Assembly (NCBI RefSeq): GCF_022354825.1 | Contig: NZ_CP031168.1 | Coordinates: 5,891,501-5,955,500 of the forward strand | Length of the DNA stretch: 64,000 nt | Origin: Paenibacillus sp. H1-7 | GTDB taxonomy: Bacteria > Bacillota > Bacilli > Paenibacillales > NBRC-103111 | Direction of reading: 5' to 3' | In this document: in pieces, positions 1-8,251 of the stretch | Layout of the letters: every line of letters starts with the position of its first letter | How positions within the stretch are numbered: position 1 is the stretch's first letter | Notes under the pieces: generated by a model | The model's database searches: none | Told to the model about the DNA's origin: nothing | Seen by the model: only the letters and a program-made list of their open reading frames with translations | Program-made: the position numbers and the translations under genes

Positions 1-193
1 CGATCGCCGCAGTGTCAGCACCAGAGGTCATCTTGTTAGGTACTGTTGCGGCGGACAAGAAGCTGTTCAATATATCCGAAAATGGGGAATCCTCTTCGCT
101 TCCCGCCGGGGAGTCGGAAGAAGATAACAGGCTCAATTGGTTCAGCAGCTGCAGCTGAAGCAGCTCCTTGATTGTACTCGGCTGAATGTTCAT
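1..193 (-). CDS. Probable lytic transglycosylase, N-terminal fragment
   Basis: An open minus-strand frame starts with ATG at 193, about 10 nt after a GGGAGAG ribosome site, and runs off the left edge after 64 codons. The N-terminus (MNIQPSTIKELLQLQLLNQL) followed by a Ser/Asp/Pro-rich linker resembles the leader segment of YjbJ-like soluble lytic transglycosylases of Bacillaceae and Paenibacillaceae, which carry an SLT domain further on. The catalytic domain is outside the window, so the assignment rests on the leader only and could be wrong. No signal peptide is visible in the part seen. Confidence 0.5.
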   Translation of the reverse strand, partial: MNIQPSTIKELLQLQLLNQLSLLSSSDSPAGSEEDSPFSDILNSFLSAATVPNKMTSGADTAAI

Positions 194-284
194 CAAGTCG
201 GACTCTCCCTGTTCAAAGATTCACCCATTCATTGTACACTGTTTTGGACCTGCCATCCAGCTATTTTTTGCATAAATTGCCTTA

Positions 285-315
285 AAAAGCAGGAAACAGG
301 CCTGAAGGCCTGCTT
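285..315 (-). terminator. Putative Rho-independent terminator
   Basis: Nested inverted repeats (CAGGCC/GGCCTG with a 4-nt loop, or AAGCAGG/CCTGCTT) read on the minus strand end in a T-rich stretch. They lie 24 nt beyond the stop of the small membrane-protein gene that starts at 743. Confidence 0.5.
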
Positions 316-338
316 CCCGTCGTTTCATAGACATACCG

Positions 339-743
339 TTACGAATAAAGCGGGACAAGCAGAAAGTAACCCGCCAACGAAATAAGACCAAGAATAACAG
401 ACCATACTCCTAAAGCGCGGCTTCCCAAACCGAATGCAATGGCGCCAATCAACATGGCCCCGCTGCCCAGAATTGCCGGAAGCATGAACATGGACAAAAT
501 GGCTAAGGCCAGCGCCGTATAACCCAGCCAACGGCTGTTTGCAGCAGTGCCTCCCCTTGCATTTTCCATGCTTCTCTCATTCGTTTCGGACACTTCTACC
601 GGTGCTTGGAGCGGTCCGCCGTACGCAGCCGACATATCCGCCGCGTATTCCTCTTTGTCGTTCATGCCCGACTCTTTATGCAATTGCTCGAAGGAATATC
701 GCTGCTTGCCGGAAGAGGTCTCGCGTTTCTCCTTATCGCTCAT
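339..743 (-). CDS. Small membrane protein of unknown function
   Basis: Encodes 134 residues. The ATG at 743 was chosen because GGGAGG stands 8-10 nt upstream; a longer in-frame start at 800 has no ribosome site. The first ~70 residues are hydrophilic and charged (MSDKEKRETSSGKQ...), while the last ~60 form two or three hydrophobic segments rich in Gly/Ala/Leu, the layout of DUF4190-like small membrane proteins. I cannot name a function. It is followed by a probable terminator and preceded by a DUF1540 gene in the same direction. Confidence 0.7.
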   Translation of the reverse strand: MSDKEKRETSSGKQRYSFEQLHKESGMNDKEEYAADMSAAYGGPLQAPVEVSETNERSMENARGGTAANSRWLGYTALALAILSMFMLPAILGSGAMLIGAIAFGLGSRALGVWSVILGLISLAGYFLLVPLYS

Positions 744-772
744 GTGATAATCCTCCCGAATCAGGCTGATGG

Positions 773-976
773 TTATTTCTTGGCCTTGAACGTATGACAA
801 CAGGTGTTGCGCACACTTGTCGCCTGGTCCTGATGGCCTTCGAAATCTTCAGCAAATTCGGAATTCAGATCGGCATTGGCATGCTTGTCGATCTCGATCA
901 TGATGGACTTGGCTGCACAATTATTGCCTTCCGCCCAATAAGTACAGTTGGCAACGCTGCATTTCACATCTGGCAT
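773..976 (-). CDS. DUF1540 domain-containing protein
   Basis: Encodes a 67-residue protein with paired cysteines: VKCSVANCTYW near the N-terminus, a central NNCAAKSI, and CCHTF at the C-terminus. This is the arrangement of the DUF1540 family of small, probably metal-binding Firmicute proteins. A GTG and three consecutive ATG codons could start it (974-985); I chose the third ATG because AAGGGG lies about 8 nt before it, while the others are too close. Function is unknown; related proteins are common in spore formers. Confidence 0.8.
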   Translation of the reverse strand: MPDVKCSVANCTYWAEGNNCAAKSIMIEIDKHANADLNSEFAEDFEGHQDQATSVRNTCCHTFKAKK

Positions 977-1024
977 CATCATCACCCCTTACTTAGGAGT
1001 GCCCGGAAACAGGGTGATGTTATA

Positions 1025-2155
1025 CTAGCCGTAAAGCTGGGAATATAGCACAAGATACATCGCATGAGACCAAAGCAATGGCGTAGCTGGAGTTCCCCAT
1101 CTATGCACCCATTGCTCGTAAGTATCCTTCGAAGCCAGAGAATGGAACACCTGCTCTGGAAGCCTTCCCCATGCATCGGCTTGACGGGCAATCCACTGGA
1201 GCGACTCGGCTGCTTGCTCATATTGGCCGGCGCTATAATCGATCCATCCATACCATGCGGTTAGCAATATCCACTCTCCGCCGCCGTAGTATTCATCCCC
1301 GACATATCGTCGAACGCCGCCATCGGCGCTTTTCAATCGGGCTTCAAGCTCGGCCAATGTAGCATTCATGATGGCATGATCAACTCCGAATACTTGAAAC
1401 GGCTGAGCGAGCCACATTAAACTCGCGTCTACACCCTCAAAGCCGATATCATAGCTATTTGAATCCGCCGCAGGACGGATGCTCTTGACGAAGTATTTTT
1501 TTTCCGGATGGATGCAATGCTTCAGAAGAAATAAGCGGATATCATTCACAACATCAGCGATTTCCGGCATATGCACAAACCGATGGATCGAAGAAAGCCC
1601 TCCATAGATGCAGGCCAGTGTCGACGGATGAATTTGATCGTTGCGCTCCTCCCAGCAATCGAAATTCGGCTGCTTCCAGAACGCGCACAAATAGCGGATC
1701 GTCAGCTCAACGCTGGAACGAAACGATTCCGGCAGCTCATCAATGCCGGTTCTCTTCCAATGCTCGGCAACGCCCCATAACCATGCGCCATATCCATCCA
1801 GCTGGAAATGTCCCCATTCCGAGTGGTCGTCGTCTCTGCCGTCGAGATGGTATCTTGTATGTAAAAACTCATGCTGAGCAATCGTCTCGCCATTCGCATG
1901 CTTGTGCAGCAGCTGCTCCACCCGGTCCCTCTGCCGGTCCAGCACGCGACGAACCCATTCGTAGAAACGTCCGGCGCTGTCTTTCTCTCCCGCTATATCC
2001 ATAGCATATGCAATAAAGCTGCCGTCTCTAAGCCAGCTGAATCCGTAATGGGAAAATAAAGGGCAAGCGACATAGCTTCCCGCAGGGTGCTGATTCCATA
2101 AAATCAATTGCCGGCTTATTTTAGCCAGCTCATGGACTGTGATCGTTTCGGTCAT
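1025..2155 (-). CDS. GH15-family glycoside hydrolase (glucoamylase-like), cytoplasmic
   Basis: A protein of about 376 residues with the (alpha/alpha)6-barrel motifs of glucoamylase-like GH15 enzymes: GFSWLRDGSF near residue 40, FQLDGYGAWLWG near 120, CWEERND (WEE at 168-170, general acid Glu) and LPEQVF (general base Glu 334). GH15 members release glucose from alpha-glucans or act on trehalose or isomalto-oligosaccharides; the substrate cannot be read here. There is no signal peptide, so it should act in the cytosol on imported or stored oligosaccharides. It is shorter than typical glucoamylases. The start is uncertain: ATG 2155 sits 14 nt after AAAGGAG, while GTG 2170 directly abuts it. Confidence 0.82.
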   Translation of the reverse strand: MTETITVHELAKISRQLILWNQHPAGSYVACPLFSHYGFSWLRDGSFIAYAMDIAGEKDSAGRFYEWVRRVLDRQRDRVEQLLHKHANGETIAQHEFLHTRYHLDGRDDDHSEWGHFQLDGYGAWLWGVAEHWKRTGIDELPESFRSSVELTIRYLCAFWKQPNFDCWEERNDQIHPSTLACIYGGLSSIHRFVHMPEIADVVNDIRLFLLKHCIHPEKKYFVKSIRPAADSNSYDIGFEGVDASLMWLAQPFQVFGVDHAIMNATLAELEARLKSADGGVRRYVGDEYYGGGEWILLTAWYGWIDYSAGQYEQAAESLQWIARQADAWGRLPEQVFHSLASKDTYEQWVHRWGTPATPLLWSHAMYLVLYSQLYG

Positions 2156-2185
2156 AGCCCGTAGGACCACTCCTTTCGTTTAAAC

Positions 2186-2215
2186 AAAAAGAGATGCGCG
2201 TCAGCATCTCTTTTA
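2186..2215 (-). terminator. Rho-independent terminator after ypuI
   Basis: GAGATGC/GCATCTC stem with a 6-nt loop, flanked by A4-5 on one side and T4 on the other, so it could work in both directions. It lies between the ypuI stop at 2240 and the GH15 gene. Confidence 0.75.
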
Positions 2216-2239
2216 GTAAGTATTTCCATGTTGTTATGA

Positions 2240-2740
2240 TTATACGCGTTCGCCTTGCATACGTTTTTGCGTAATATAGTCGGTTTCGTAATAAGACAGC
2301 TCTTCGCGGAGCGCTTCGAAAATTTTGGACAGCTCAATCGTCAAATCGCGAACGGCGCGGTTCGGTTTTTTACGGAATCGGATGGCGTCTTGTCCTGTGT
2401 AGGCATACCGTCCGTCTTCGGAATAGCACTCGTTTTTCGGATAAAAGAAGCTGTTGACGCAGCTGTGGTATACTTCGTAAAGCACTTTTTCAGCATACTC
2501 AACATTGAATGTAGGACGACGCAAGCTGACGCCGAGCTTCTCGTAAGCTACCTCGCAAAATACAAGCAAGTGCCGAGTGTCGGACAAATACCCCTTATAA
2601 AATTCCTCCATCGTGGAATCCATTTCGGAATTCAGCTGCTGCAAGGAATGTTCGTTTAGAAAAGTTTCCAGTTTAGCGATCGCATCGCTCAATTTGGTTT
2701 TTGTAGTTTCACACACATTTTTGACATTAAACGTCGCCAT
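2240..2740 (-). CDS. ypuI: YpuI/DUF3907 family protein
   Basis: A 166-residue soluble protein recognised as the DUF3907/YpuI family by its overall sequence (MATFNVKNVCETTKTKL start, TRHLLVFCEVAYEKLGVSLR in the middle, YYETDYITQKR end). The family is widespread in Bacillales and has no established function. The start at 2740 is supported by AGGAGGT 10 nt upstream; the much longer open frame upstream has no ribosome site and reads through the divergent promoter region. It is transcribed away from the protease gene that begins at 2937. Confidence 0.85.
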   Translation of the reverse strand: MATFNVKNVCETTKTKLSDAIAKLETFLNEHSLQQLNSEMDSTMEEFYKGYLSDTRHLLVFCEVAYEKLGVSLRRPTFNVEYAEKVLYEVYHSCVNSFFYPKNECYSEDGRYAYTGQDAIRFRKKPNRAVRDLTIELSKIFEALREELSYYETDYITQKRMQGERV

Positions 2741-2936
2741 AAATTCAAGACCTCCTGTATTTAAAACAAAACATCGGTTAAGAAATGATATCTTAGTCCA
2801 TCGTACCACAAAATGTTTGTAAAAGTAATAGCTAAAAGGACTATCGGCAAAAAACCGAGGGGATGATTTCCGGTTGTAAGAAAATCTCGTTGCGGAGATT
2901 ACTAAAGGTAAACCAGAAGGTAAAGGAGTCCTATCC

Positions 2937-4865
2937 ATGTGGAAATATGCCTTGTCTTTCGCGCTACTGCTTGCTTTCGGCGCACTCCTCTTTCCTCGCA
3001 ACGAAGGAGCGCCGCGTATTGCAAGCCTTACGCCAGCCGAAGAGCTGAAGGTTAAGCAAACTACGCTGTCGCAGGACATGCAGCTTACGGACCATTTGTG
3101 CCGGACGCAATGCAGTCTGGAGCTTCAACGGATATTGAACCAGGTGAAGCAGCAGCCTGCGGAAGCTAAGCTGAGCGGCCTGCAAGAGCTTCAGAAGGAG
3201 CACCCTCATATGGAGAAGCTGATTCTTGCTACGAAGACTCAGTCCGTAGATGAGGGAATCCAGTCCGGCTCCGTGGACTTCAAGGACCCGGCCACCGGCG
3301 CTCATGTCCAAAAGGAGCTGAAGCTGGCCAAAGAACATACGGATAAAGGCCAAAGCTATCAATCCGCACCGTTTCAGTATAACGGCTCTACCCATTTCGT
3401 CATCGGCGTACCGTCCAACGATTCCGATATCGCTGCCCTAGGCGTTGTAAAGCAAACCATTTTGAAGCAGGTCGAGGATCATCAGCTAAAAAACCTGCGT
3501 ATTGTCACTTATCCAAGCGACAATCGTTACAAAATCGAATCGGTCGATTCCAAAACGCTGAAGGATGTCAAAGTGGACCATCCTGAGGAAAACGAAGGGA
3601 CAAGCCATTATCATGTGAATCAGGTGGTAGTCCGGTTCAAGCAGGACCCTTCGCCTGCGGATTTGGCTAAAATCCAATCGGAAATCGGCTCTACCCATTA
3701 CCGGAAGATTGGGTATACCTACGTATTCGAATCCGGGCAAATGGAAGCTAAGCAGCTGATGAATTATTTTCAAAAGTGGAACGTCGTTTACGCGGAGCCT
3801 CACTTTTTGTATTTAACCAATAGCGAGGGCGTTGACGCAGCGACGGATACGGAGCGCGCTCAGGCCGCTTCGCAAAATCAGGACCAGAATAGCGTTAAGC
3901 CTAACGATTCGCTGTATCAGCGTTACCAGTGGAACTTGCCGATTATCGAAACCGTGCCCGGCTGGTCGATAACCAAAGGCTCTCAGGATATTAAAGTCGC
4001 TATTGTCGATACCGGAGTCGATCTCAACCATCCTGACTTGAAGGACCAGCTCGTAAGCGGCTTTAACGTCGTCAATTCCGATTCTCCACCGCTGGACGAT
4101 GTCGGTCACGGAACCCACGTTGCCGGAGTCGTAGGCGCCATCGTCAACAACAATTTGGGTGTAGCCGGCATGAGCTGGTACAACCGCATTATGCCGATCA
4201 AGGTATTGGACCAGACCGGCGCAGGCAGCACCTATTCCGTAGCGCAAGGCATCATATGGGCGACCGATAACGGAGCCAAGGTAATCAATATGAGTCTTGG
4301 CAACTATGCGGATGCAAGCTTCCTCCACGATGCGATTCAATATGCTTTCGATCACGATGTCGTTCTGATTGCAGCAAGCGGCAACGACAATACGGAAACG
4401 CCGGGCTATCCCGCCGCTTATCCGGAAGTGTTTGCCGTAGGTGCCGCCGATGCCAACAAGAATAAAGCATCCTTCTCCAACTTCGGCGATTATATCGATG
4501 TTGCGGCGCCTGGAGTCAGCATCGCCAGCACCTACCCGCATAACCAATATGCGGCTTTGTCCGGCACTTCGATGGCCAGTCCGCATGTTACGGCGTTGGC
4601 CGCTCTTATCCGCTCGGTGAACCCGAATCTTAAAAACACCGAGGTTATGCAAATTATGCGCGATACCGCTCAGGATGTCGGACCCGCAGGTAAAGATAAG
4701 TATTTCGGCTATGGTCTGATCGACGTCGTAGCCGCTCTGAAAAAAGCGGAAGCCAGCAAAAATCCGCAAGCACTGCAAAATCCTTCAGCAGCCGGAACGG
4801 AAAGCAATCCGCCTTCTGTGTCATGGACGCAAAGATTGCTCGATCGGCTAAGAGGAAGACCATAA
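2937..4865 (+). CDS. Secreted S8 (subtilisin-like) serine protease
   Basis: A 642-residue preproprotein. An N-terminal hydrophobic segment (residues 2-20) acts as signal peptide or anchor. A propeptide of more than 200 residues follows, including a fervidolysin-type inhibitor domain (VVVRFKQDPSPADLAKIQSE ... YAEPHFLY). The catalytic domain shows Asp358 in VAIVDTGVDLNHPDL, His391 in GHGTHVAG and Ser545 in LSGTSMASPH. A short Pro/Ser tail ends it. It should degrade extracellular proteins after self-cleavage of the propeptide. AAGGAG precedes the ATG by about 8 nt. It is one of only two genes on the plus strand and ends in a strong terminator. Exact substrate and processing sites are not visible. 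Confidence 0.95.
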   Translation: MWKYALSFALLLAFGALLFPRNEGAPRIASLTPAEELKVKQTTLSQDMQLTDHLCRTQCSLELQRILNQVKQQPAEAKLSGLQELQKEHPHMEKLILATKTQSVDEGIQSGSVDFKDPATGAHVQKELKLAKEHTDKGQSYQSAPFQYNGSTHFVIGVPSNDSDIAALGVVKQTILKQVEDHQLKNLRIVTYPSDNRYKIESVDSKTLKDVKVDHPEENEGTSHYHVNQVVVRFKQDPSPADLAKIQSEIGSTHYRKIGYTYVFESGQMEAKQLMNYFQKWNVVYAEPHFLYLTNSEGVDAATDTERAQAASQNQDQNSVKPNDSLYQRYQWNLPIIETVPGWSITKGSQDIKVAIVDTGVDLNHPDLKDQLVSGFNVVNSDSPPLDDVGHGTHVAGVVGAIVNNNLGVAGMSWYNRIMPIKVLDQTGAGSTYSVAQGIIWATDNGAKVINMSLGNYADASFLHDAIQYAFDHDVVLIAASGNDNTETPGYPAAYPEVFAVGAADANKNKASFSNFGDYIDVAAPGVSIASTYPHNQYAALSGTSMASPHVTALAALIRSVNPNLKNTEVMQIMRDTAQDVGPAGKDKYFGYGLIDVVAALKKAEASKNPQALQNPSAAGTESNPPSVSWTQRLLDRLRGRP

Positions 4866-4871
4866 CAGCAC

Positions 4872-4903
4872 AAAAACCGCCTTGTTAAAGGGCGGTTTTT
4901 CTT
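4872..4903. terminator. Bidirectional terminator shared by protease gene and rnpB
   Basis: AAACCGCC/GGCGGTTT stem with A5 before and T5 after it, 7 nt past the plus-strand protease stop and just beyond the 3' end of minus-strand rnpB. It is suited to end both convergent transcripts. Confidence 0.9.
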
Positions 4904-4910
4904 CGGTTCC

Positions 4911-5322
4911 AGGAAAGCTTGCCGTAAGCCGGGTTCTGTACTTCCAGTGGTCATAACGGGTACCACCCTCCCACCGTTGAAGCGACAATCATCTATCTAG
5001 GCTGAACATTGCTGAACAGCTCAAGCGACCAACCCGAACGCGTCCCGGGCAAGGACTGTCTCGCGAAGAGACTTGCGTTCCACTAGGTCTTGCTCCAAAT
5101 GGGGTTTACCAGGACCTATGTCACCATAGGTCCTCGTGGTCTCTTACACCACGGTTCCACCCTTACCTGTGCTTAAAGGATAACCCTTAAGCCATCGGCG
5201 GTCCATTTCTGTGGCACTAGCCTTCAGCTCGCGCTGACTGGACGTTATCCAGCATCCCGCCCTGCGGAGCCCGGACTTTCCTCTCGTGATTTCTCACCAG
5301 CGATTGTCTGTCAAGCTTTCCT
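4911..5322 (-). ncRNA. rnpB: RNase P RNA, bacterial type B
   Basis: The minus strand carries the diagnostic RNase P RNA blocks: GAGGAAAGTCCGGGCTC near the 5' end and ACAGAACCCGGCTTA near the 3' end, which form the P4 core. The ends AGGAAAGCTTG and CAAGCTTTCCT are complementary and make the closing P1 helix, which sets the extent at about 412 nt. The overall length and layout fit the type B form of Bacillales. The RNA, with the RnpA protein, trims 5' leaders from pre-tRNAs. Confidence 0.95.
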
Positions 5323-5337
5323 GATGTGCATTTGCTA

Positions 5338-5365
5338 GTATACAGCGAATCGAAACAAAAAACAA
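5338..5365 (-). promoter_or_regulatory. Probable SigA promoter of rnpB
   Basis: Minus-strand -10 TATACT (5338-5343) with TTGTTT (5360-5365) 16 nt upstream. The expected start point falls near 5330, a few nucleotides before the P1 helix of the RNase P RNA. Confidence 0.6.
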
Positions 5366-5438
5366 CCTTCACGTTACTGCCAATGCCGCCAAATCATCGA
5401 CTTTTTGCTAAATAGTGTACAATCGGCGGCCGAAAGCT

Positions 5439-6554
5439 TTAAACAAAACGGAACGGCTCCGTATCAATTTGCGATGCAATGACTTGAGTATCGGACTTTT
5501 TCTCCTGAAGCTTGCGCCGCAAGTAGTCCGCGACTCCCTGCTTCAAGATTTTCTCAACATTATGGCCCGGATCAATGATCGTAAGCCCAGCAGCCAAAGC
5601 GTCTTGGGCCGTGTGATAATCGATGTCGCCGGTAATCAGCACATCGGCGCCGGCAAATAGCGCATGCCGCACGTAGCGGCTTCCCGATCCCCCCAGCACG
5701 GCGATTTTACGCACTGCTTTGCCGGGATCGCCTACAAGCCTTACGACGGGAACGTCATAGGCTTGCTTCACGCGCTCGCACAGCTCCTGGAGCGTTACAG
5801 CCTCATCCAGCTTGCCTACACGGCCCAAGCCGAAGCTGCGACCCTTCAAGTCAAGCTGATATAAGTCGTACGCCACTTCTTCATACGGATGGGCTTTCAG
5901 CATAGCCTGAATCGCTTTGCGTTCGATGCTCTGCGGGATAATCGTTTCGAGCCGCACCTCTTTTACCTGCTCCAGCTTGCCCTGCTTGCCGATAAACGGC
6001 TCGCTGCCCGATTCAGGAACAAACGTTCCCGTACCTTCAATATTGAAGCTGCAATGGCTGTATTGGCCGATCCAGCCTGCACCCGCTTGAAACAGCGCTT
6101 GCCGCACTTTATCCAGGTGGTCCTCAGGAATGAAGACGACCAGCTTCTTCAGCCTGTCCGTATGAATATCCTCAAGCGGCGACAGCCCACTCAGGCCCAG
6201 AGCCTCGGCCATCATATCATTAACGCCGCCTTCGGCTACGTCAAGATTCGTATGCGCGATATAGACCGCGATGTCATGCTTGATCAGCTTCTCGTACAGC
6301 CTGCCTGCCGGCGTGTCCGTCTGCAGATGCGATAAAGGCCTATAGATGATGGCATGATGAGCTATGATGAGGTTTGCCTGAAGACGGATCGCTTCGTCCA
6401 CGACTTCTTCGGTCACGTCCAACGCAACCAGCACATTCAGCACTTCTTTATTCAATGTTCCGAGCTGCAGCCCGATTTTATCGTCGGCGACGGCATAATG
6501 CTTGGGCGCCAGTTCTTCCATCAGTTGGATGATGCTTTGTCCTTTTGCAAACAA
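5439..6554 (-). CDS. Nif3-like dinuclear metal center hexameric protein (YqfO family)
   Basis: A 371-residue Nif3/YqfO-type protein. Metal-ligand motifs are visible: ANLIIAHHAIIYRPL (His pair), YIAHTNLDVAEGG (Asp), and a C-terminal VLITGDIDYHTAQDA with His and the later Glu. The central ~100-residue PII-like insert (KKLVVFIPEDHLDKVRQALF) is typical of the Bacillus form. The family forms hexameric metal-binding rings, and its biochemical role is debated. The start is TTG 6554, chosen because GGGAGG lies 7 nt upstream and the frame matches the family N-terminus. It overlaps trmK by 34 nt, so the two are probably translationally coupled. Confidence 0.88.
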   Translation of the reverse strand: MFAKGQSIIQLMEELAPKHYAVADDKIGLQLGTLNKEVLNVLVALDVTEEVVDEAIRLQANLIIAHHAIIYRPLSHLQTDTPAGRLYEKLIKHDIAVYIAHTNLDVAEGGVNDMMAEALGLSGLSPLEDIHTDRLKKLVVFIPEDHLDKVRQALFQAGAGWIGQYSHCSFNIEGTGTFVPESGSEPFIGKQGKLEQVKEVRLETIIPQSIERKAIQAMLKAHPYEEVAYDLYQLDLKGRSFGLGRVGKLDEAVTLQELCERVKQAYDVPVVRLVGDPGKAVRKIAVLGGSGSRYVRHALFAGADVLITGDIDYHTAQDALAAGLTIIDPGHNVEKILKQGVADYLRRKLQEKKSDTQVIASQIDTEPFRFV

Positions 6555-7291
6555 GCCAATACCTCCCTGATCGTTTTCATTTCCTCTTCGATTTCCCGCT
6601 GCTTCTGCTTGGCCTCCGGTTGTTCCGACAGAGCCAGCTGTCCGCGAATCATCTCCAGCTTGCCGTATTCCAGATCCCATTTGGCGAACCAGACCGGAGT
6701 CGGGTCTTGCAGCAAATACGGTCCCATTTTCAAAAGCCAATCGCGCTGGACGGGCATTTCCCCGGCAAGCGTTCGATCCCTGTAGATTTCATCGTTAGAT
6801 GTCGAGGCAAGCCCGGACGGGACTGCCGTCAAAATTTCATAAATTTTGCCGTCTTCTTCAAGAATCATTTCCTCAGCAAGCACCCACTGGTGGTCCAGCA
6901 GCCATTGACGGACCATCGCCTCGCCTACATTCGGTTGAAGCACCAGCCGGCTTACTCCCGGGAGCTTCTCCTTGCCGGCCTCAAGAATGCTTGCTATCAA
7001 TGCTCCGCCCATACCGGCAATCGTAATAACGTCGACCTCGCCGGCCGAGATGACTTCAAGTCCGTTGCCTAACCGGACATCTATCGTATCCGTCAAACGC
7101 GCTTCGCGAATTTGTCTCGACGCAGCCTGGTAAGGGCCGGGGTTTACCTCGCCCGCAATGCCTTTCGCGATGCGTCCCTTCTGCGCCAAATACGTTGGAA
7201 GCAGCGCATGATCGGAGCCGATATCGGCAACCCTGCTGCCTTCAGGCACTTGGTTCGCTATCATTTCAAGTCGTTTTGACAATCGTATCAT
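6521..7291 (-). CDS. trmK: tRNA (adenine(22)-N(1))-methyltransferase
   Basis: A 256-residue SAM-dependent methyltransferase of the TrmK/YqfN family, which makes m1A22 in tRNA. The Rossmann motif I is VADIGSDHALLPTYL (residues ~21-35). VDVITIAGMGG and LVLQPNVGEAMVRQWL follow, and a C-terminal coiled coil (residues ~200-250, QPEAKQKQREIEEEMKTI) is characteristic. It sits between sigA/an unknown membrane protein and the Nif3-like gene, the same neighbourhood as in B. subtilis. The ribosome site is weak, and its start lies only 3 nt past the upstream stop codon, so coupling is likely. Confidence 0.93.
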   Translation of the reverse strand: MIRLSKRLEMIANQVPEGSRVADIGSDHALLPTYLAQKGRIAKGIAGEVNPGPYQAASRQIREARLTDTIDVRLGNGLEVISAGEVDVITIAGMGGALIASILEAGKEKLPGVSRLVLQPNVGEAMVRQWLLDHQWVLAEEMILEEDGKIYEILTAVPSGLASTSNDEIYRDRTLAGEMPVQRDWLLKMGPYLLQDPTPVWFAKWDLEYGKLEMIRGQLALSEQPEAKQKQREIEEEMKTIREVLACLQKDKASSN

Positions 7292-7294
7292 AAT

Positions 7295-8125
7295 TTACGC
7301 AACCCACTCTGTCCATTTTTTTCTAAATGCGAATAACAATCCGGCTTCGGTAAACAATTTCCCGATTAACGCCAGCTGTACGGTTTGCTCTCCATACTGT
7401 TCGGCATAAAGCATACCATACAATTCAGGCATAAACCAAACGATGCAGCTCAGCATAAGGAATACGGTTGCTATTTGCTTCGTTTTCTCGTGCAGCATCC
7501 ATCCCAGCCATCCGAACAATAAGCACAGCGGAACCCAGCTGAGCTCCAGCGTCAGCCAGTTGATCGTATCCAGCTGGAAATGCAGCAGCCATCCGTAGCA
7601 AAACACAAGCACGACCCAGCCGCTTAGCTGGAATAGCAGCAGCCGGGCCAACAGACCGGTTAACAGCCATACCAGGCTGCAGAGCACAACATAGCCTACG
7701 AACCATACGGGCGCATCGACTTGGTGAATTCGCAGCAAGTATACGCCTATAAAGAGCAGAAATAAAGATGCCATACCGAACAAAATTTGCGCACGAACCG
7801 GCTCCTTTTTATTTTGTATGCTCCCTAACGCATAGCAAATAAATAAGAAGAGCAAAGAAACGCCAATTTGCATTGGCAATTCAAAAGCGGTAAAATTAAG
7901 AGCAGTTAAAGAAATAGCCGCTATGATGACGAAGATCAGCATCCATATTTTCCAATTACTGTTTTTTATAACAACCGGCGTGATGCCCATAAATCCGGCC
8001 GAAGGCTTACCGGTGCCTTCCTCTAAATAAAGATTTAATAAAAAATCGCAGTAATGCTCGGGCAGCAGCTTGCTTTTGCGCCAGCGCTCTATTTCGCGAA
8101 TGATGATTTTACGATTTTCATCCAT
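7295..8125 (-). CDS. Polytopic membrane protein of unknown function
   Basis: A 276-residue protein. A short cytosolic head of about 50 residues is rich in charged residues and resembles the N-terminus of DUF2157/DUF1700-like proteins (REIERWRKSKLLPEHYCDFLL). About eight hydrophobic segments fill the rest. I see no catalytic motif. It lies between sigA and trmK with only 3 nt to trmK, suggesting co-transcription. Function is not assigned. Confidence 0.7.
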   Translation of the reverse strand: MDENRKIIIREIERWRKSKLLPEHYCDFLLNLYLEEGTGKPSAGFMGITPVVIKNSNWKIWMLIFVIIAAISLTALNFTAFELPMQIGVSLLFLFICYALGSIQNKKEPVRAQILFGMASLFLLFIGVYLLRIHQVDAPVWFVGYVVLCSLVWLLTGLLARLLLFQLSGWVVLVFCYGWLLHFQLDTINWLTLELSWVPLCLLFGWLGWMLHEKTKQIATVFLMLSCIVWFMPELYGMLYAEQYGEQTVQLALIGKLFTEAGLLFAFRKKWTEWVA

Positions 8126-8196
8126 CAGTATCGTTCCACCTCTTCAATCCTTTGAAATTCATTCTTGGCATGTTCCTTTTATCGGTTGAGGTGAAA

Positions 8197-8236
8197 CAAA
8201 AAATTAGACCTGACTGCAACGAGCGCAGAAAGGTCG
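8197..8236 (-). terminator. Rho-independent terminator after sigA
   Basis: Minus-strand GACCT..CTGC / GCAG..AGGTC hairpin with a 7-nt loop followed by TAATTTTTT, 16 nt beyond the sigA stop. Confidence 0.8.
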
Positions 8237-8251
8237 AATAGGTGAGTTGCT

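Noticed and set aside
3813-4778. Minus-strand 321-codon open frame opposite the S8 protease
   Set aside because: The protease on the plus strand has a full catalytic triad, signal peptide and ribosome site; the reverse frame shows none.
4654-4966. Small minus-strand frames over the protease end and rnpB
   Set aside because: They cross a bidirectional terminator and the RNase P RNA gene; not coding.
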